Source: Halodesulfovibrio sp. (lineage in GTDB: Bacteria > Desulfobacterota > Desulfovibrionia > Desulfovibrionales > Desulfovibrionaceae). From it: DNA of 64,000 nt. This document shows positions 1-8,906 of the stretch, piece by piece; positions within the stretch are counted from its first letter, which is position 1, and every line of letters starts with the position of its first letter. Made by a program: the position numbers and the translations under genes. Location of the stretch: contig NZ_JADMLB010000059.1 of the NCBI RefSeq assembly GCF_015482765.1, forward strand, positions 1 through 64,000. The letters run 5' to 3'. The notes below the pieces were generated by a model that was given only the letters and a program-made list of their open reading frames with translations, made no database searches and had not been told where the DNA came from.

Positions 1-846
1 TGGATTCGTATGTCTCCTAAAGGGCGTCATACAAAGTCTAAAGCGCGCATCAGTGCGTATGAATCTCTTGTATCTCACGAATCTGAAGCTCACAGTAAAG
101 ATTTAGAAATTTACATTCCACCGGGACCACGTCTTGGCAAGCAAGTGATTGAAATGAAAGACGTGACAAAGTCTCTCGGTGATAAATTGCTTGTTGAAGA
201 TATGAATTGCATTATCCCTGCGGGCGCAATTGTTGGTATTATCGGACCAAACGGTGCCGGTAAGTCTACGACATTCAAAATGCTTGTAGGTGATGAGCAG
301 CCGGATTCCGGTGAAGTTGTTATTGGTGAAACTGTGCAGTTTGCGCATGTTGATCAGGGACGCGACACTCTTGAAGCGGGTAAAACTGTTTATGAAGTGA
401 TCTCTGGTGGCTATGAGACCGTTAAGCTCGGTACGCAGGATGTAAACGCTCGTGCGTATTGTTCCCGTTTCGGTATTACTGGTGCAGATCAGCAGAAACA
501 TGTTGATGTTCTTTCCGGTGGTGAGCGAAACCGCGTACACTTAGCGCAAATTCTTAAGTCAGGCGCTAACGTAATCCTGCTTGACGAACCTACGAACGAC
601 CTCGACGTAAACACTATGCGTGCTCTTGAAGAAGCTCTTGAGAACTTTGCAGGGTCTGTCCTTGTTATTTCTCACGATCGTTGGTTCCTCGACCGTATCG
701 CAACCCACATCCTTGCTTTTGAGGGTGATTCTCAAGTTGTATTCTTTGATGGCAACTACACTGAATATGAAGCCGACCGTAAAAAACGTCTCGGTAAAGA
801 AGCGGATCAACCACAGCGTATCAAATACCGTAAGCTTACTCGATAG
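1..846 (+). CDS. ettA: Energy-dependent translational throttle protein EttA (ABC-F ATPase), 3' part
   Basis: This is the C-terminal half of an ABC-F ATPase; the reading frame is open to the window edge (W-I-R precede the first Met), so the gene starts upstream. The fragment of about 281 codons carries one full ATP-binding cassette: Walker A GPNGAGKST near residue 80, signature LSGGERNRVHLAQ, and Walker B VILLDEPTNDLD followed by the switch histidine in ISHDRWFLDR. The WIRMSPKGR linker before the second cassette and the C-terminal end are typical of EttA, which binds the ribosomal E site and gates entry into elongation according to ATP level. Other ABC-F paralogues (Uup, YheS) have different linkers. 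It is followed by a strong bidirectional terminator. Confidence 0.93.
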   Translation, partial: WIRMSPKGRHTKSKARISAYESLVSHESEAHSKDLEIYIPPGPRLGKQVIEMKDVTKSLGDKLLVEDMNCIIPAGAIVGIIGPNGAGKSTTFKMLVGDEQPDSGEVVIGETVQFAHVDQGRDTLEAGKTVYEVISGGYETVKLGTQDVNARAYCSRFGITGADQQKHVDVLSGGERNRVHLAQILKSGANVILLDEPTNDLDVNTMRALEEALENFAGSVLVISHDRWFLDRIATHILAFEGDSQVVFFDGNYTEYEADRKKRLGKEADQPQRIKYRKLTR

Positions 847-917
847 TTCTTGCTCCTTAACAGTGGCGTTTGAAAAAACGTTCTTGTTAAAGCAACACTG
901 TAGAGAATTGTAATAAA

Positions 918-953
918 AAAAAGGCAGACTCAATTGAGTCTGCCTTTTTTTTA
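918..953. terminator. Bidirectional intrinsic terminator between ettA and the BON lipoprotein gene
   Basis: A perfect palindrome with arms AGGCAGACTC / GAGTCTGCCT around an AATT centre is flanked by an A-run on the left and a T-run on the right, so it can end transcripts from both convergent genes. Confidence 0.9.
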
Positions 954-1499
954 TTGAACTTGAATGTATGAAGTGACCGAGCGCGCTTCAGGGATTCGCT
1001 TCGCGTGCTGGATAATTTTTTGTTTTTCTCTTGTAGAGCCAACAATGCCCGTCAGAACAATATTGCATTGTACAACATCGATAGAGATATTTGTTGACCA
1101 GACTTCTTTGTCACCAACGAGATTAGTTTTGAGCTTGGTGCTCATAGAAACGTTGTCAGTGGTTCCGCAGAAATCTTTTTTGTTTTTTAACAAGAGATAC
1201 GGAATAACACTTCGTACACCTTTTACGTTGCGTGCTAAAGAAATGGCGATGCTCCGCTCTGTAAGTGAGTCTACTTCGCCTATGAGGTATACTTTTCCGT
1301 TATATGTCTTAACGGAGATGCCCATCGAGCTTACATGATCACTTTTTACAAGTTTATTTAGAACAGATGCTGAGATGACAGTGTCTGAATACTGTTCGCT
1401 AATGTTGCGTTCATCAACTGTGGCATTATATATGGCACAGCCGGATAGGGTGTAGCAAAGTGTAATAATTGCTGTAATACAGAATAGCTTCTTTAGCAT
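951..1499 (-). CDS. BON-domain outer-membrane lipoprotein (DolP/YraP-like)
   Basis: The 182-residue product starts with a short basic and hydrophobic signal sequence ending in the lipobox LSGC (Cys about residue 21), so it should be a lipid-anchored envelope protein. Two consecutive BON domains follow (about 40-105 and 110-180), each with the pattern of a short helix, a strand with G-x-V-x-L-x-G, then a helix and V-x-x-V. This architecture matches DolP (YraP), which binds phospholipid and supports outer-membrane integrity, and more loosely OsmY. Here it is a single-gene unit upstream of rarA on the same strand, with a 27-base gap to rarA. The family assignment is firm; the exact role is inferred. 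Confidence 0.82.
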   Translation of the reverse strand: MLKKLFCITAIITLCYTLSGCAIYNATVDERNISEQYSDTVISASVLNKLVKSDHVSSMGISVKTYNGKVYLIGEVDSLTERSIAISLARNVKGVRSVIPYLLLKNKKDFCGTTDNVSMSTKLKTNLVGDKEVWSTNISIDVVQCNIVLTGIVGSTREKQKIIQHAKRIPEARSVTSYIQVQ

Positions 1500-1526
1500 G
1501 TGTGTCTCTCCTGATGCTATAGGGAA

Positions 1527-2768
1527 TTAACGGAAGCTTTTTCTGGCTCGAGCAAGCCACGCAGTCAGACGTGGTTCAACGCCTTGCTCTCGCTGCTGGT
1601 AAAACCTGCGCCCTGCGAGATCATCTGGAAGGTATTGCTGGGGAACATAACCTTCCGGGTAGTTATGTGGATACAGGTAGCCTTTTCCGTATCCCCATTC
1701 CTTTTGAAGCTTGGTTGATGGATTTCGCAAATGTAAAGGGACAGGCTTTCGCCCATGAGTTTTTATTTCTTGTGCAGCTGCCAGATACGCTGCATAGGTT
1801 GAATTGCTCTTAGGAGCAAGTGCTAAGTAGGTTACAGTTTCGGCTAGAGGGATGAATCCTTCCGGCATTCCGACAAATTCAACAGCCTGCTGACATGATA
1901 CAGCCAGCGGCAATGCATTCGGGTCTGCCAATCCTACATCCTCTGACGCGGAAAGAATCAGCCTGCGGCATACAAAGCGAGGGTCTTCTCCCCCCTCAAG
2001 TAAGCTGGCAAGGTAGTATAGTGCAGCATCAACATCACTGCCGCGAATTGATTTGATCATTGCAGATGCGAGTTCATAATGGCTGTCGCCATTTTTATCA
2101 TGACGCGCGATCACGTCTGGCAATGCTGCTTTAAGTTTGTCGGGTTCGCGTGATTCCGGCGGAAGTTGGGCAATATATTCTACGAGGTTGAGCATGGAAC
2201 GCGCATCACCATGGGCAATCCCTGCAACCATTTCATAGACACTTTCATCTAACTCAACACCGCACGCTTCGGCACCTTTTTGAGCGAGAGTTTGTAATGA
2301 AGTGTTTGGAAGAGGTTTGAGTTTTAGCGTGTGGAGTCTGGACAGAAGTTGTCTTGTAACACTGAAAGACGGGTTTTCAGTTGTGGTTGCAATCAGCGTT
2401 ATTTCGCCTGACTCAAGAATAGGAAGAAAGAAGTCTTGTTGGGCCTTGGAGAAACGGTGTAGTTCGTCGAGCACAAGTACTTCTACGCCTTTCAACGATT
2501 TACGGAGTTGTGTAAGTCCAGCCTCAGGTGCGCTTACTCTAAGCCATTTCAAGCCGGTATGTTTTGCAAGCAATAAAGCCAGCGTTGATTTTCCGCATCC
2601 CGGAGGGCCAAACAAGAGCAAGCTTGGAAGACGGGTCGCTTTGGTCAGAGCTGTGATTCGAGCAGAAAGATGTTCCTGTCCTGAAAATTCTTCAAAAGAA
2701 TTAGGGCGGATTTTGTCAGCAAGAGGCTGTTTTGCCTCCATAGACATTTCTGTACTAACGCTCAGCAT
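1527..2768 (-). CDS. rarA: Replication-associated recombination protein RarA/MgsA (AAA+ ATPase)
   Basis: RarA is a clamp-loader-like AAA+ ATPase acting at stalled replication forks. The protein (413 residues from the chosen start) has Walker A GPPGCGKST, Walker B with the VLDELHR variant, the sensor region TTENPSF, and the C-terminal MgsA/RarA tetramerisation region containing GLADPNAL and the late HLRNPSTKLQKEWGYGKGY block. I chose the ATG at 2768 because AAGGTG lies nine bases upstream. A GTG at 2780 and an ATG at 2741 are alternatives; the last starts directly at the conserved core MEAKQPLADKIRP. It overlaps the end of rsmE by 14 bases and is probably co-transcribed with it. Confidence 0.93.
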   Translation of the reverse strand: MLSVSTEMSMEAKQPLADKIRPNSFEEFSGQEHLSARITALTKATRLPSLLLFGPPGCGKSTLALLLAKHTGLKWLRVSAPEAGLTQLRKSLKGVEVLVLDELHRFSKAQQDFFLPILESGEITLIATTTENPSFSVTRQLLSRLHTLKLKPLPNTSLQTLAQKGAEACGVELDESVYEMVAGIAHGDARSMLNLVEYIAQLPPESREPDKLKAALPDVIARHDKNGDSHYELASAMIKSIRGSDVDAALYYLASLLEGGEDPRFVCRRLILSASEDVGLADPNALPLAVSCQQAVEFVGMPEGFIPLAETVTYLALAPKSNSTYAAYLAAAQEIKTHGRKPVPLHLRNPSTKLQKEWGYGKGYLYPHNYPEGYVPQQYLPDDLAGRRFYQQREQGVEPRLTAWLARARKSFR

Positions 2769-3486
2769 TGTTAACTTCACCTTTCCACCATGCGAGGCCT
2801 AAGCAAAGCAGGGCGGCTGTTTCCCAACGTAAAATTCGTTTTCCTAAACTTACCGGTTTTGCACCATGTTCTTGAAAGTAGCTTGCTTCTGTATCAGAAA
2901 AGCCACCTTCAGGACCGATGATGAAAAGAGTTTTTCCTGAAAGATCAAGTTGTTCAGATGAGAGGATGTCTGATGGAGATTGTCCTTCCCATAGCATGAA
3001 GATATTATCGAATTCAGCTGCTTTTTCCATGACCCCCTTGGCGCCTTCAGGGATAGTTGCCAATTCAGGAATCCACGGGTTGTCACACTGTTTTGCGCCA
3101 GCCTGCATTTGTCCTTCCCAGCCTTCTTTCACTTCTGTTGGAACTTTTGACTGGGAACGGTCTGCTTGCCAGAACCAAAGTCCTGCTGCACCAAACTCAA
3201 CGGCTTTTTCAAAAATCCAGCCTCTGCGAACAGATTTGCCCCAACCTATAGCGACATAGTATTCTGTTTCTGGCTTGGCATGTTGAAACGATTCGGTTTG
3301 CTCGAGAGTGACAGTGGATTTTGTTGTGTCGGTAATAAGGAACGTACCTTCACGACCTTGACCGTCAAGCATGCGAACCTTGTCGCCACTTTTCATTCGT
3401 AAAACTTTGATAGCGTGTTTTGCTTCTTGTCCATCAAGGACGCACTGTTCGTCCCATTTATCTGCTTCAAGAAAAAATGTTTTCAT
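2755..3486 (-). CDS. rsmE: 16S rRNA (uracil1498-N3)-methyltransferase RsmE
   Basis: RsmE is a SPOUT-class methyltransferase that methylates U1498 of 16S rRNA using S-adenosylmethionine. The 243-residue protein has an N-terminal PUA-like domain (HAIKVLRMKSGD...LDGQGREG) and the C-terminal knot with IIGPEGGFSDTEA, then LGKRILRWETAALLCL, which forms the SAM pocket. Its length is that of the family. It sits upstream of rarA in a two-gene minus-strand unit and behind the gcvT terminator. Confidence 0.95.
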   Translation of the reverse strand: MKTFFLEADKWDEQCVLDGQEAKHAIKVLRMKSGDKVRMLDGQGREGTFLITDTTKSTVTLEQTESFQHAKPETEYYVAIGWGKSVRRGWIFEKAVEFGAAGLWFWQADRSQSKVPTEVKEGWEGQMQAGAKQCDNPWIPELATIPEGAKGVMEKAAEFDNIFMLWEGQSPSDILSSEQLDLSGKTLFIIGPEGGFSDTEASYFQEHGAKPVSLGKRILRWETAALLCLGLAWWKGEVNNAER

Positions 3487-3523
3487 GAATTCTTATCTCA
3501 TTGTTGTATGTAGCGCAAAAGGC

Positions 3524-3557
3524 AATAAAAAAAGGGAAGCCTAAGGGCTTCCCTTTC
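3524..3557 (-). terminator. Intrinsic terminator of gcvT
   Basis: A hairpin with arms AAAGGGAAGCC / GGCTTCCCTTT and a TAAG loop ends, on the minus strand, in a run of Ts. It separates gcvT from rsmE. Confidence 0.88.
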
Positions 3558-3579
3558 AATTTATTCGTTTGAATGCTTG

Positions 3580-4668
3580 TTAGTCAACAAGCTTCATGCG
3601 TGCTGTGCCATCTTTATAGAAAGGAAGCTCTGCTTTAGTTGCTTCGAGAGAGGTACGTGCACCTTTAACGAGGAACTTTTCGTTATCAGCCGCTTCAACA
3701 GTTACGTATGCAAGCGCAACAGAGTGTCCCACACTTGGGCAGTAGGAGCCACTTGTGACATGACCGACTTCTGTTCCGTCTTCAAGTGTTACAACGTCGT
3801 CATGGCGTGCAGATCGACGGCCAGGAATGGATAAAGGAATGAGAAGTTCGGTTCCTTCACGGTCTTTTCCTTTACCGATGTAGTCTGCCTCAGAACGAAG
3901 CATCCAACCCATACCGGCAGCAGCTGGGGAATGTTTAGTGTCAAGATCCTGTCCATAGAGTGGAAGGCCAACTTCAAGACGAAGAGTGTCTCGTGCGCCA
4001 AGACCTGCTGGTTCTACTTCTTCTTGAGCCATCAAAGCTTCCCAGAGGGGAAGTGCATTTTCTGAAGGAAGGTAGAATTCGTAGCCGAGTTCACCAGTGT
4101 AGCCAGTACGGCTGATAATTAATGGCTGACCGTTAAAGTCAACAGTACGGAAGTTGAAGTATTTAAGATCGCGTAAAGAGCTATCAAAGATTTTTTCAAG
4201 AACATCAAAAGATTTTGGTCCCTGAAGGTCAATTTTAGCTGTCTGGTTAGACATATCTTCAAGAGTCAGATGTTCAGGAAGGTTCTGTTTAATCCAGTTG
4301 AAATCACTTTCAATACATGCAGCGTTAACGACAAGCATGTATTCATCTTTTTCAAGGCAGTAAACGATAAGGTCGTCACGGATTCCGCCTTCATCATTTA
4401 AAAGAAAACCATAGCCGCATTTGCCCGGTGCAAGCTTTTCTAAATTGTGTGTAACGATTTTAGAAAGCGCTTCACAGGCACCTTCACCAACAAGACCGAA
4501 TTCACCCATGTGGCAAATGTCATAAATAGATGCATTTTCACGGCAGTGAGTGTGTTCAGCAATAATGCCGGTGTACTGGATAGGCATTTCCCATCCCGCA
4601 AAAGGTGCCATTTTGGCACCAGCAGCTTTGTGCCAAGCAGTAAGCGGAGTTTGTAAAAGTTCAGACAC
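3580..4668 (-). CDS. gcvT: Glycine cleavage system aminomethyltransferase GcvT
   Basis: GcvT transfers the methylene group from the aminomethyl-lipoyl H protein to tetrahydrofolate. The 362-residue protein shows the conserved features: [11 protein letters not shown] near the N-terminus, [30 protein letters not shown] and a C-terminal [10 protein letters not shown]...[11 protein letters not shown] block. The start is GTG at 4668 with GGGAGGA upstream. GcvH, GcvP and LipA genes are absent from the window, so the rest of the system must be elsewhere. It follows the 577-residue unknown gene by 52 bases on the same strand and may be transcribed with it. I see no recognisable glycine riboswitch before it. 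Confidence 0.95.
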   Translation of the reverse strand: MSELLQTPLTAWHKAAGAKMAPFAGWEMPIQYTGIIAEHTHCRENASIYDICHMGEFGLVGEGACEALSKIVTHNLEKLAPGKCGYGFLLNDEGGIRDDLIVYCLEKDEYMLVVNAACIESDFNWIKQNLPEHLTLEDMSNQTAKIDLQGPKSFDVLEKIFDSSLRDLKYFNFRTVDFNGQPLIISRTGYTGELGYEFYLPSENALPLWEALMAQEEVEPAGLGARDTLRLEVGLPLYGQDLDTKHSPAAAGMGWMLRSEADYIGKGKDREGTELLIPLSIPGRRSARHDDVVTLEDGTEVGHVTSGSYCPSVGHSVALAYVTVEAADNEKFLVKGARTSLEATKAELPFYKDGTARMKLVD

Positions 4669-4720
4669 AGCAGGTCCTCCCGATTCTGGTTAAAGTGTTG
4701 TTGTTTTGTGGTTATGTTTA

Positions 4721-6454
4721 TTAAAGGTCAAAGCCTTCAATAGATTTGTTTCGAGATTTGCGGATTGCTTTGATATCGTCAAGCAAAGAGACTAATTTGC
4801 CGTATTCTTTTTTTATGCCAACCCCGTAATGAGAAAGATCATCGTCTCGCTTCATAATATATTTTCGGCATAAGTAACGGTCGTTTAATATAGTTTCAGT
4901 TATGCTGACCATAGATTCAACCAGCTCTTCGAAATATGTGGCAATATCGAAACGCAGTTCTTGAAGTATGCAGACCGCTTGTTGAAGCATTTCTGCATAC
5001 GGGATTTTTTCTCCCTTAATCTTCCGTTTTTTTAATCGTTCAAGAACCATTACTTTTCGAGCTTGCTCGATATAGTTGTAGCGAAGTTGTACGTCTTTAT
5101 ATAAGGCCTTATAGCCATCAAAGACTTCTTCTTTTTCAGGATCATAAAGATACCCATCAAGAACTTTGACAACATTCGCATAAAATTCGTCTGAATAACT
5201 GATGATGCGTCGCTGATGTTTTGAAAGCCAAGAGTAGAGAAATTTCAGGCGCTTTTCTTCAGTGTCAGTGTTTTCTACAAGCTCAATTCGCTTGTATGTG
5301 ATGTGTCCGACAAATTCCCCGCGGACGATATCGTTCAGTCGAAGAATCATGTTTGTAGTGTCTTTAATGATGTTGAGGTCATCAATAGACCGCCCAGTGA
5401 TGGGGTGAATCACTTCCTGTTTGGCAACTGACAAAGCACGTTCCTGTCGAACGTTTTCAGGGTTGAATTTGTGCTGAGTATATGAAACGCGCAAAATAAC
5501 AACATGTCGTTTTCTATCTACAAAAAAGCCACCTTCTTCAAGCCTTCGGATAACTTCAGACTGGTCTTCGTCTACTTGTACCAGCGCTATTTTTTCAACA
5601 GTAGGGTAGCGTTTCTTTTTGCTTGCAGAAGATATAGTTGTGATGACTCGGTCAGTCTGTCCTAAAACTCGAACCATGAATCTTTCGCCGGCCTTATGCA
5701 GACGACGGGAAAAAAGGGCACTTGAGGTTCTGCGTTCTGAACAGATTGTAAAGCCGTACAGCTCCATAAGGTAATGGTAAACAAACAGCCTGTTATGTTC
5801 ATACTTTTTGTGGTTACCTACTTCGAATTTTTTAGCACGAAGACCAAAGCGTTTGATCTCTGGATCAAGATCTGAAGGGAAAGAGCCGTACACTCCGGCA
5901 AGGTGGAAAAAGCCGGACGAGTCCAAGGCCAGTACGTGTGCTCTGTCCATTTCAAGAATGTAGGGAAGAAGCTGCGGATAGTAGTCCAGAACCGACGTGT
6001 CGACTTTTCCGAATTCTTGTTTGAATTTTTCGTGCATTTTTCGAGGAATACGGTTTTGAATCGTTTCTATATTCTGCTCAATAGTGCAGTTTTCTAACGG
6101 GCAAGCATAGCCATCTGCCTTAAATGTGACATCCATTAATGAATGAAGGATATCAAATTGAAAAATTTCAGAGAAATATTGAAGTTCGCGCTCAAAAGCT
6201 ACTAGGGAAAAGCCGGGTAAATCTTTGTATTCGAAAAAGTCGCTTTCGAATGACGGAAGAAGCTCGCCGCGTTCAACAAGCGGGTAGTCGTCATTTTCAA
6301 AGAAAGGACGCAGCAGACACTGCGTAATCTGGACAGCATCAAGAAAGTCTTTCAGCTCAGAAAGTGTTGTGATGCTGATAGGTTCGCTGAATGAAAAAGT
6401 GTCTTTCCATGGTAAGCCGCATTCGCGGAAGGCATTTTTCCAGTGTTTTGGCAT
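4721..6454 (-). CDS. Conserved protein of unknown function, 577 residues
   Basis: I do not recognise this family. The protein has no signal peptide or membrane segment, is rich in charged and aromatic residues, and looks like a soluble cytoplasmic protein. Visible landmarks are CPLENCTIEQ near residue 120, a basic stretch around SSASKKKRYP near 280, HPITGRSIDDLN near 350, and a helical C-terminal third (YIEQARKVMVLERLKKRKIKGE and onwards) that may be coiled. The start is ATG at 6454, behind a 326-base AT-rich intergenic region. Downstream it is followed by gcvT on the same strand. Codon use looks like that of its neighbours, which argues for a long-resident lineage gene rather than recent transfer. 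Confidence 0.75.
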   Translation of the reverse strand: MPKHWKNAFRECGLPWKDTFSFSEPISITTLSELKDFLDAVQITQCLLRPFFENDDYPLVERGELLPSFESDFFEYKDLPGFSLVAFERELQYFSEIFQFDILHSLMDVTFKADGYACPLENCTIEQNIETIQNRIPRKMHEKFKQEFGKVDTSVLDYYPQLLPYILEMDRAHVLALDSSGFFHLAGVYGSFPSDLDPEIKRFGLRAKKFEVGNHKKYEHNRLFVYHYLMELYGFTICSERRTSSALFSRRLHKAGERFMVRVLGQTDRVITTISSASKKKRYPTVEKIALVQVDEDQSEVIRRLEEGGFFVDRKRHVVILRVSYTQHKFNPENVRQERALSVAKQEVIHPITGRSIDDLNIIKDTTNMILRLNDIVRGEFVGHITYKRIELVENTDTEEKRLKFLYSWLSKHQRRIISYSDEFYANVVKVLDGYLYDPEKEEVFDGYKALYKDVQLRYNYIEQARKVMVLERLKKRKIKGEKIPYAEMLQQAVCILQELRFDIATYFEELVESMVSITETILNDRYLCRKYIMKRDDDLSHYGVGIKKEYGKLVSLLDDIKAIRKSRNKSIEGFDL

Positions 6455-6780
6455 TGGCAGTAGGGCTGGCTGTTGTTAAAGAAAGTAAAATATCTATTTG
6501 CGTAATAGTTCTATTTGCTTGCTAATCTTTGCATACTATTTTTTTTTCTAAAAAAACTCTAGCTTTTCATTGAAAAAAACCCGTACTCTCATTGCTTGGC
6601 GTCTTTGGAAAAAAATGATAATAAATTTCTAAGGCTTTATCTTTATCTAGAGCCAAAAGGGCTAGCCGTATAATGGTCGGCTGTCTTGTGTTCTATACGC
6701 AAAAAACGTTATAGAGTGTGCGCTGCAATTTCACATGTTGTGTCTGCACAGATCAAAATATTTTGACTGGGTTATGTCGG
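6455..6780. other. Divergent promoter region between the 577-residue gene and the GAF-mreB unit
   Basis: The region is AT-rich with no convincing gene. It must hold promoters in both directions. A TATAAT box lies at 6669-6674 on the plus strand, but the hexamer 17 bases upstream is not close to TTGACA. A GTG-started in-frame extension of the GAF gene from 6718 would encode a Cys-rich leader and is less likely than the ATG at 6781. Confidence 0.6.
6669..6674 (+). promoter_or_regulatory. Candidate -10 element for the GAF-mreB unit
   Basis: A consensus TATAAT lies about 110 bases before the ATG at 6781. No good -35 element is seen, so another factor may be needed or the match may be chance. Confidence 0.3.
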
Positions 6781-7836
6781 ATGAATACAACCGCTTGTTA
6801 TGAAAGAATTTTAGGCATTATTTGCAGTGTCTTTGATGCGTATTCTGCTGTGCTCATTATGCCGGATCGATCAGGTTCGCATTTTTCTGTTGCCAGCAGT
6901 TTTAGTCTCGGTGATATGGTTAACAAAGACGAAACTTTTTCTGCAGGTACAGGAAAAGGGCTTGTTGGGTGGATTATCAGTAATGAAGCGCCTATGCTCG
7001 TTAACGACTTTGATACCAGACAATACTACCTTGGCTACTACGCACAGAATGAAGAGACCAAGATAAAAGCTTTTATGGGGGTACCGTTAAAAAATGGTGC
7101 CGGAGTGTTGTGTTTAGACAGTAAACGGCAGTATTCCTTTTCAAGCAAAGATCAAAAGATACTTCAGCTATTTGCCGATCTTGTTTACGAGGTACACTCT
7201 CGTTCCTTTGTAGTTGAAGAACAAGTTAACTTATCACAGCAGTACCATTGCTTACAGGTAATCTACTCTTTGAGAAAACACCTGAAGAAATGGGACTCTT
7301 TTTTGTCCAAATTTTTAGTTTTACTTTCTGATACGTCACGTTTTGAATATTGCAGCCTTGCAACTCGGGATGAGGGCGGTCAAAACTACCATATTGAAGG
7401 TGAAAACTACCAACTGTTACAGGGTGAAATGGGTGAAATTCCCTACGGTAGCGGGTTGGTAGGCTGGGTGTTTAAAAATAGTACGCCGTTTTTTGTTGAA
7501 GGCGGTAAGGCTGCAAGCCAAACTTCTCCATTGTATGGGAAGAAAAAGGGTGTGCCTCAGTTTGTCAGTGTAATTTGTATTCCACTGGAGATTGGGGGTA
7601 TGACTCGGGGTGTGTTAACTCTTGCTAGCGAGACTTCCAAGGTTATTCCGGAAGAGCTGAAGACTTTTTGTCAGATGGCTTCTGAACATCTCTCTTTATT
7701 TTTGGAGAATTTGTATTTGCGCAGCAAGCTGTACGAGGCGCATAGACAGGTTGATGACCTGCAGCGCGCGGCAGCTTACGAACATGAAAATGAAGAACTG
7801 TTTTCATTTTCAGCTAAGACCCAAGAGAGCGAATAA
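6781..7836 (+). CDS. GAF-domain protein directly upstream of mreB
   Basis: The 351-residue protein (from ATG 6781) carries two GAF-like domains, roughly residues 10-145 and 165-310. Both have the G-x-G-LVGWI/LVGWVF turn and the closing strand before VPLKNGAGVLCLDS or IPLEIGGMTRGVLTLAS. A short predicted coiled coil follows (EAHRQVDDLQRAA region). There is no signal peptide, no output domain such as a kinase or GGDEF, and no membrane segment. GAF domains bind small ligands or mediate dimerisation; the ligand cannot be read from sequence. Its TAA stop is immediately followed by the mreB ATG, so translation of the two is probably coupled, suggesting a role tied to cell shape or its regulation. 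Confidence 0.8.
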   Translation: MNTTACYERILGIICSVFDAYSAVLIMPDRSGSHFSVASSFSLGDMVNKDETFSAGTGKGLVGWIISNEAPMLVNDFDTRQYYLGYYAQNEETKIKAFMGVPLKNGAGVLCLDSKRQYSFSSKDQKILQLFADLVYEVHSRSFVVEEQVNLSQQYHCLQVIYSLRKHLKKWDSFLSKFLVLLSDTSRFEYCSLATRDEGGQNYHIEGENYQLLQGEMGEIPYGSGLVGWVFKNSTPFFVEGGKAASQTSPLYGKKKGVPQFVSVICIPLEIGGMTRGVLTLASETSKVIPEELKTFCQMASEHLSLFLENLYLRSKLYEAHRQVDDLQRAAAYEHENEELFSFSAKTQESE

Positions 7837-8859
7837 ATGCTAGGAAAACTCTTGAGCATGTTCGGAAAAGATCTTGCTATGGATCTTGGAACTGCTAATA
7901 CGCTTCTATATACCAAAAAAGACGGCATTGTACTTAATGAACCGTCTGTTGTTGCAATCGATGTAGAACGCAACAATGTGCTCGCAGTGGGGCGCGAAGC
8001 AAAGGAATTTCTTGGTCGTACACCTCAGCGTATCCGTGCGATTCGTCCTATGAAGGATGGGGTTATTGCGGATTTTGAGGTGACCAAGCAGATGATTTCG
8101 TACTTTATTAAAAAAGTGATTACCGGCTTTAGCCTTGTTAAACCAAATATTGTTATTTGTGTGCCGACAGGGATTACGCAAGTTGAAAAACGTGCTGTAA
8201 TTGAATCTGCTCAACAGGCCGGTGCCCGTGATGTTAAGCTAGTAGAAGAACCAATGGCTGCGGCTATTGGTGCAGCACGCCCAATTCATCAGCCTGTAGG
8301 AACAATGGTTGTTGATATCGGTGGCGGTACTACAGAAGTCGCGATTATTTCTCTTTCAGCCATTGCATATGCGGAATCTGTGCGTGTGGCTGGAGATGCG
8401 TTAAATAACGCAGTGCAAAGATATTTTCAGGAAGAGTTTCAGCTTCTTGTTGGTGAAAACCAAGCTGAACGAGTAAAAATGACTATCGGCTCTGCTTTTC
8501 CTTTGCCGGAACCTCTGGTAATGACAGTTCCGGGTAAGGACATTGTTTCGGGTACTCCTACATCTGTTGAGGTAACAGATGAAGATATTCGAATTGCTTT
8601 GTCAGAGTCTGTAAAAGCAATTGTTTATGCTGTTCGTAAAGCTTTAGAAAAGACTCCGCCAGAGCTTGCAAGCGATATTGCCGAGCACGGTTTATTGCTG
8701 GCAGGAGGCGGTGCCTTGCTTAAGGGCCTTAATGAACTAATCATGCAGGAAACAGGGCTGCAGGTCATCATTGATGAAGACCCGTTGACCACTGTAGTTC
8801 GAGGGACTGGTAAGACTCTGGAAGATCGAACTAAGTTTTCAGATGTGTACATAAACTAA
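7837..8859 (+). CDS. mreB: Rod shape-determining protein MreB (bacterial actin)
   Basis: MreB is the actin-like ATPase that organises peripheral cell-wall synthesis. The 340-residue protein has the phosphate-1 loop MDLGTANTLLY, the phosphate-2 loop VVDIGGGTTEVAIIS, the EEPMAAAIGA connector and the adenosine motif LLLAGGGALLKGL. Its length matches the family. The start codon directly abuts the GAF gene stop. No mreC, mreD, mrdA or rodA follows; the unit ends at a terminator, so the remaining elongasome genes are elsewhere. Confidence 0.97.
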   Translation: MLGKLLSMFGKDLAMDLGTANTLLYTKKDGIVLNEPSVVAIDVERNNVLAVGREAKEFLGRTPQRIRAIRPMKDGVIADFEVTKQMISYFIKKVITGFSLVKPNIVICVPTGITQVEKRAVIESAQQAGARDVKLVEEPMAAAIGAARPIHQPVGTMVVDIGGGTTEVAIISLSAIAYAESVRVAGDALNNAVQRYFQEEFQLLVGENQAERVKMTIGSAFPLPEPLVMTVPGKDIVSGTPTSVEVTDEDIRIALSESVKAIVYAVRKALEKTPPELASDIAEHGLLLAGGGALLKGLNELIMQETGLQVIIDEDPLTTVVRGTGKTLEDRTKFSDVYIN

Positions 8860-8866
8860 CATTACT

Positions 8867-8892
8867 AAGGCGACCCCTGGGTCGCCTTTTTA
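8867..8892 (+). terminator. Intrinsic terminator of mreB
   Basis: A hairpin with arms AAGGCGACCC / GGGTCGCCTT and a CT loop is followed by Ts. The next gene starts only 14 bases on, so its promoter may lie within mreB, or readthrough occurs. Confidence 0.85.
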
Positions 8893-8906
8893 TCTTGGAA
8901 GATGAG

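Noticed and set aside
4669-4720. Glycine riboswitch before gcvT
   Set aside because: The gap is only 52 bases and no tandem aptamer pattern is seen there or before the upstream gene.
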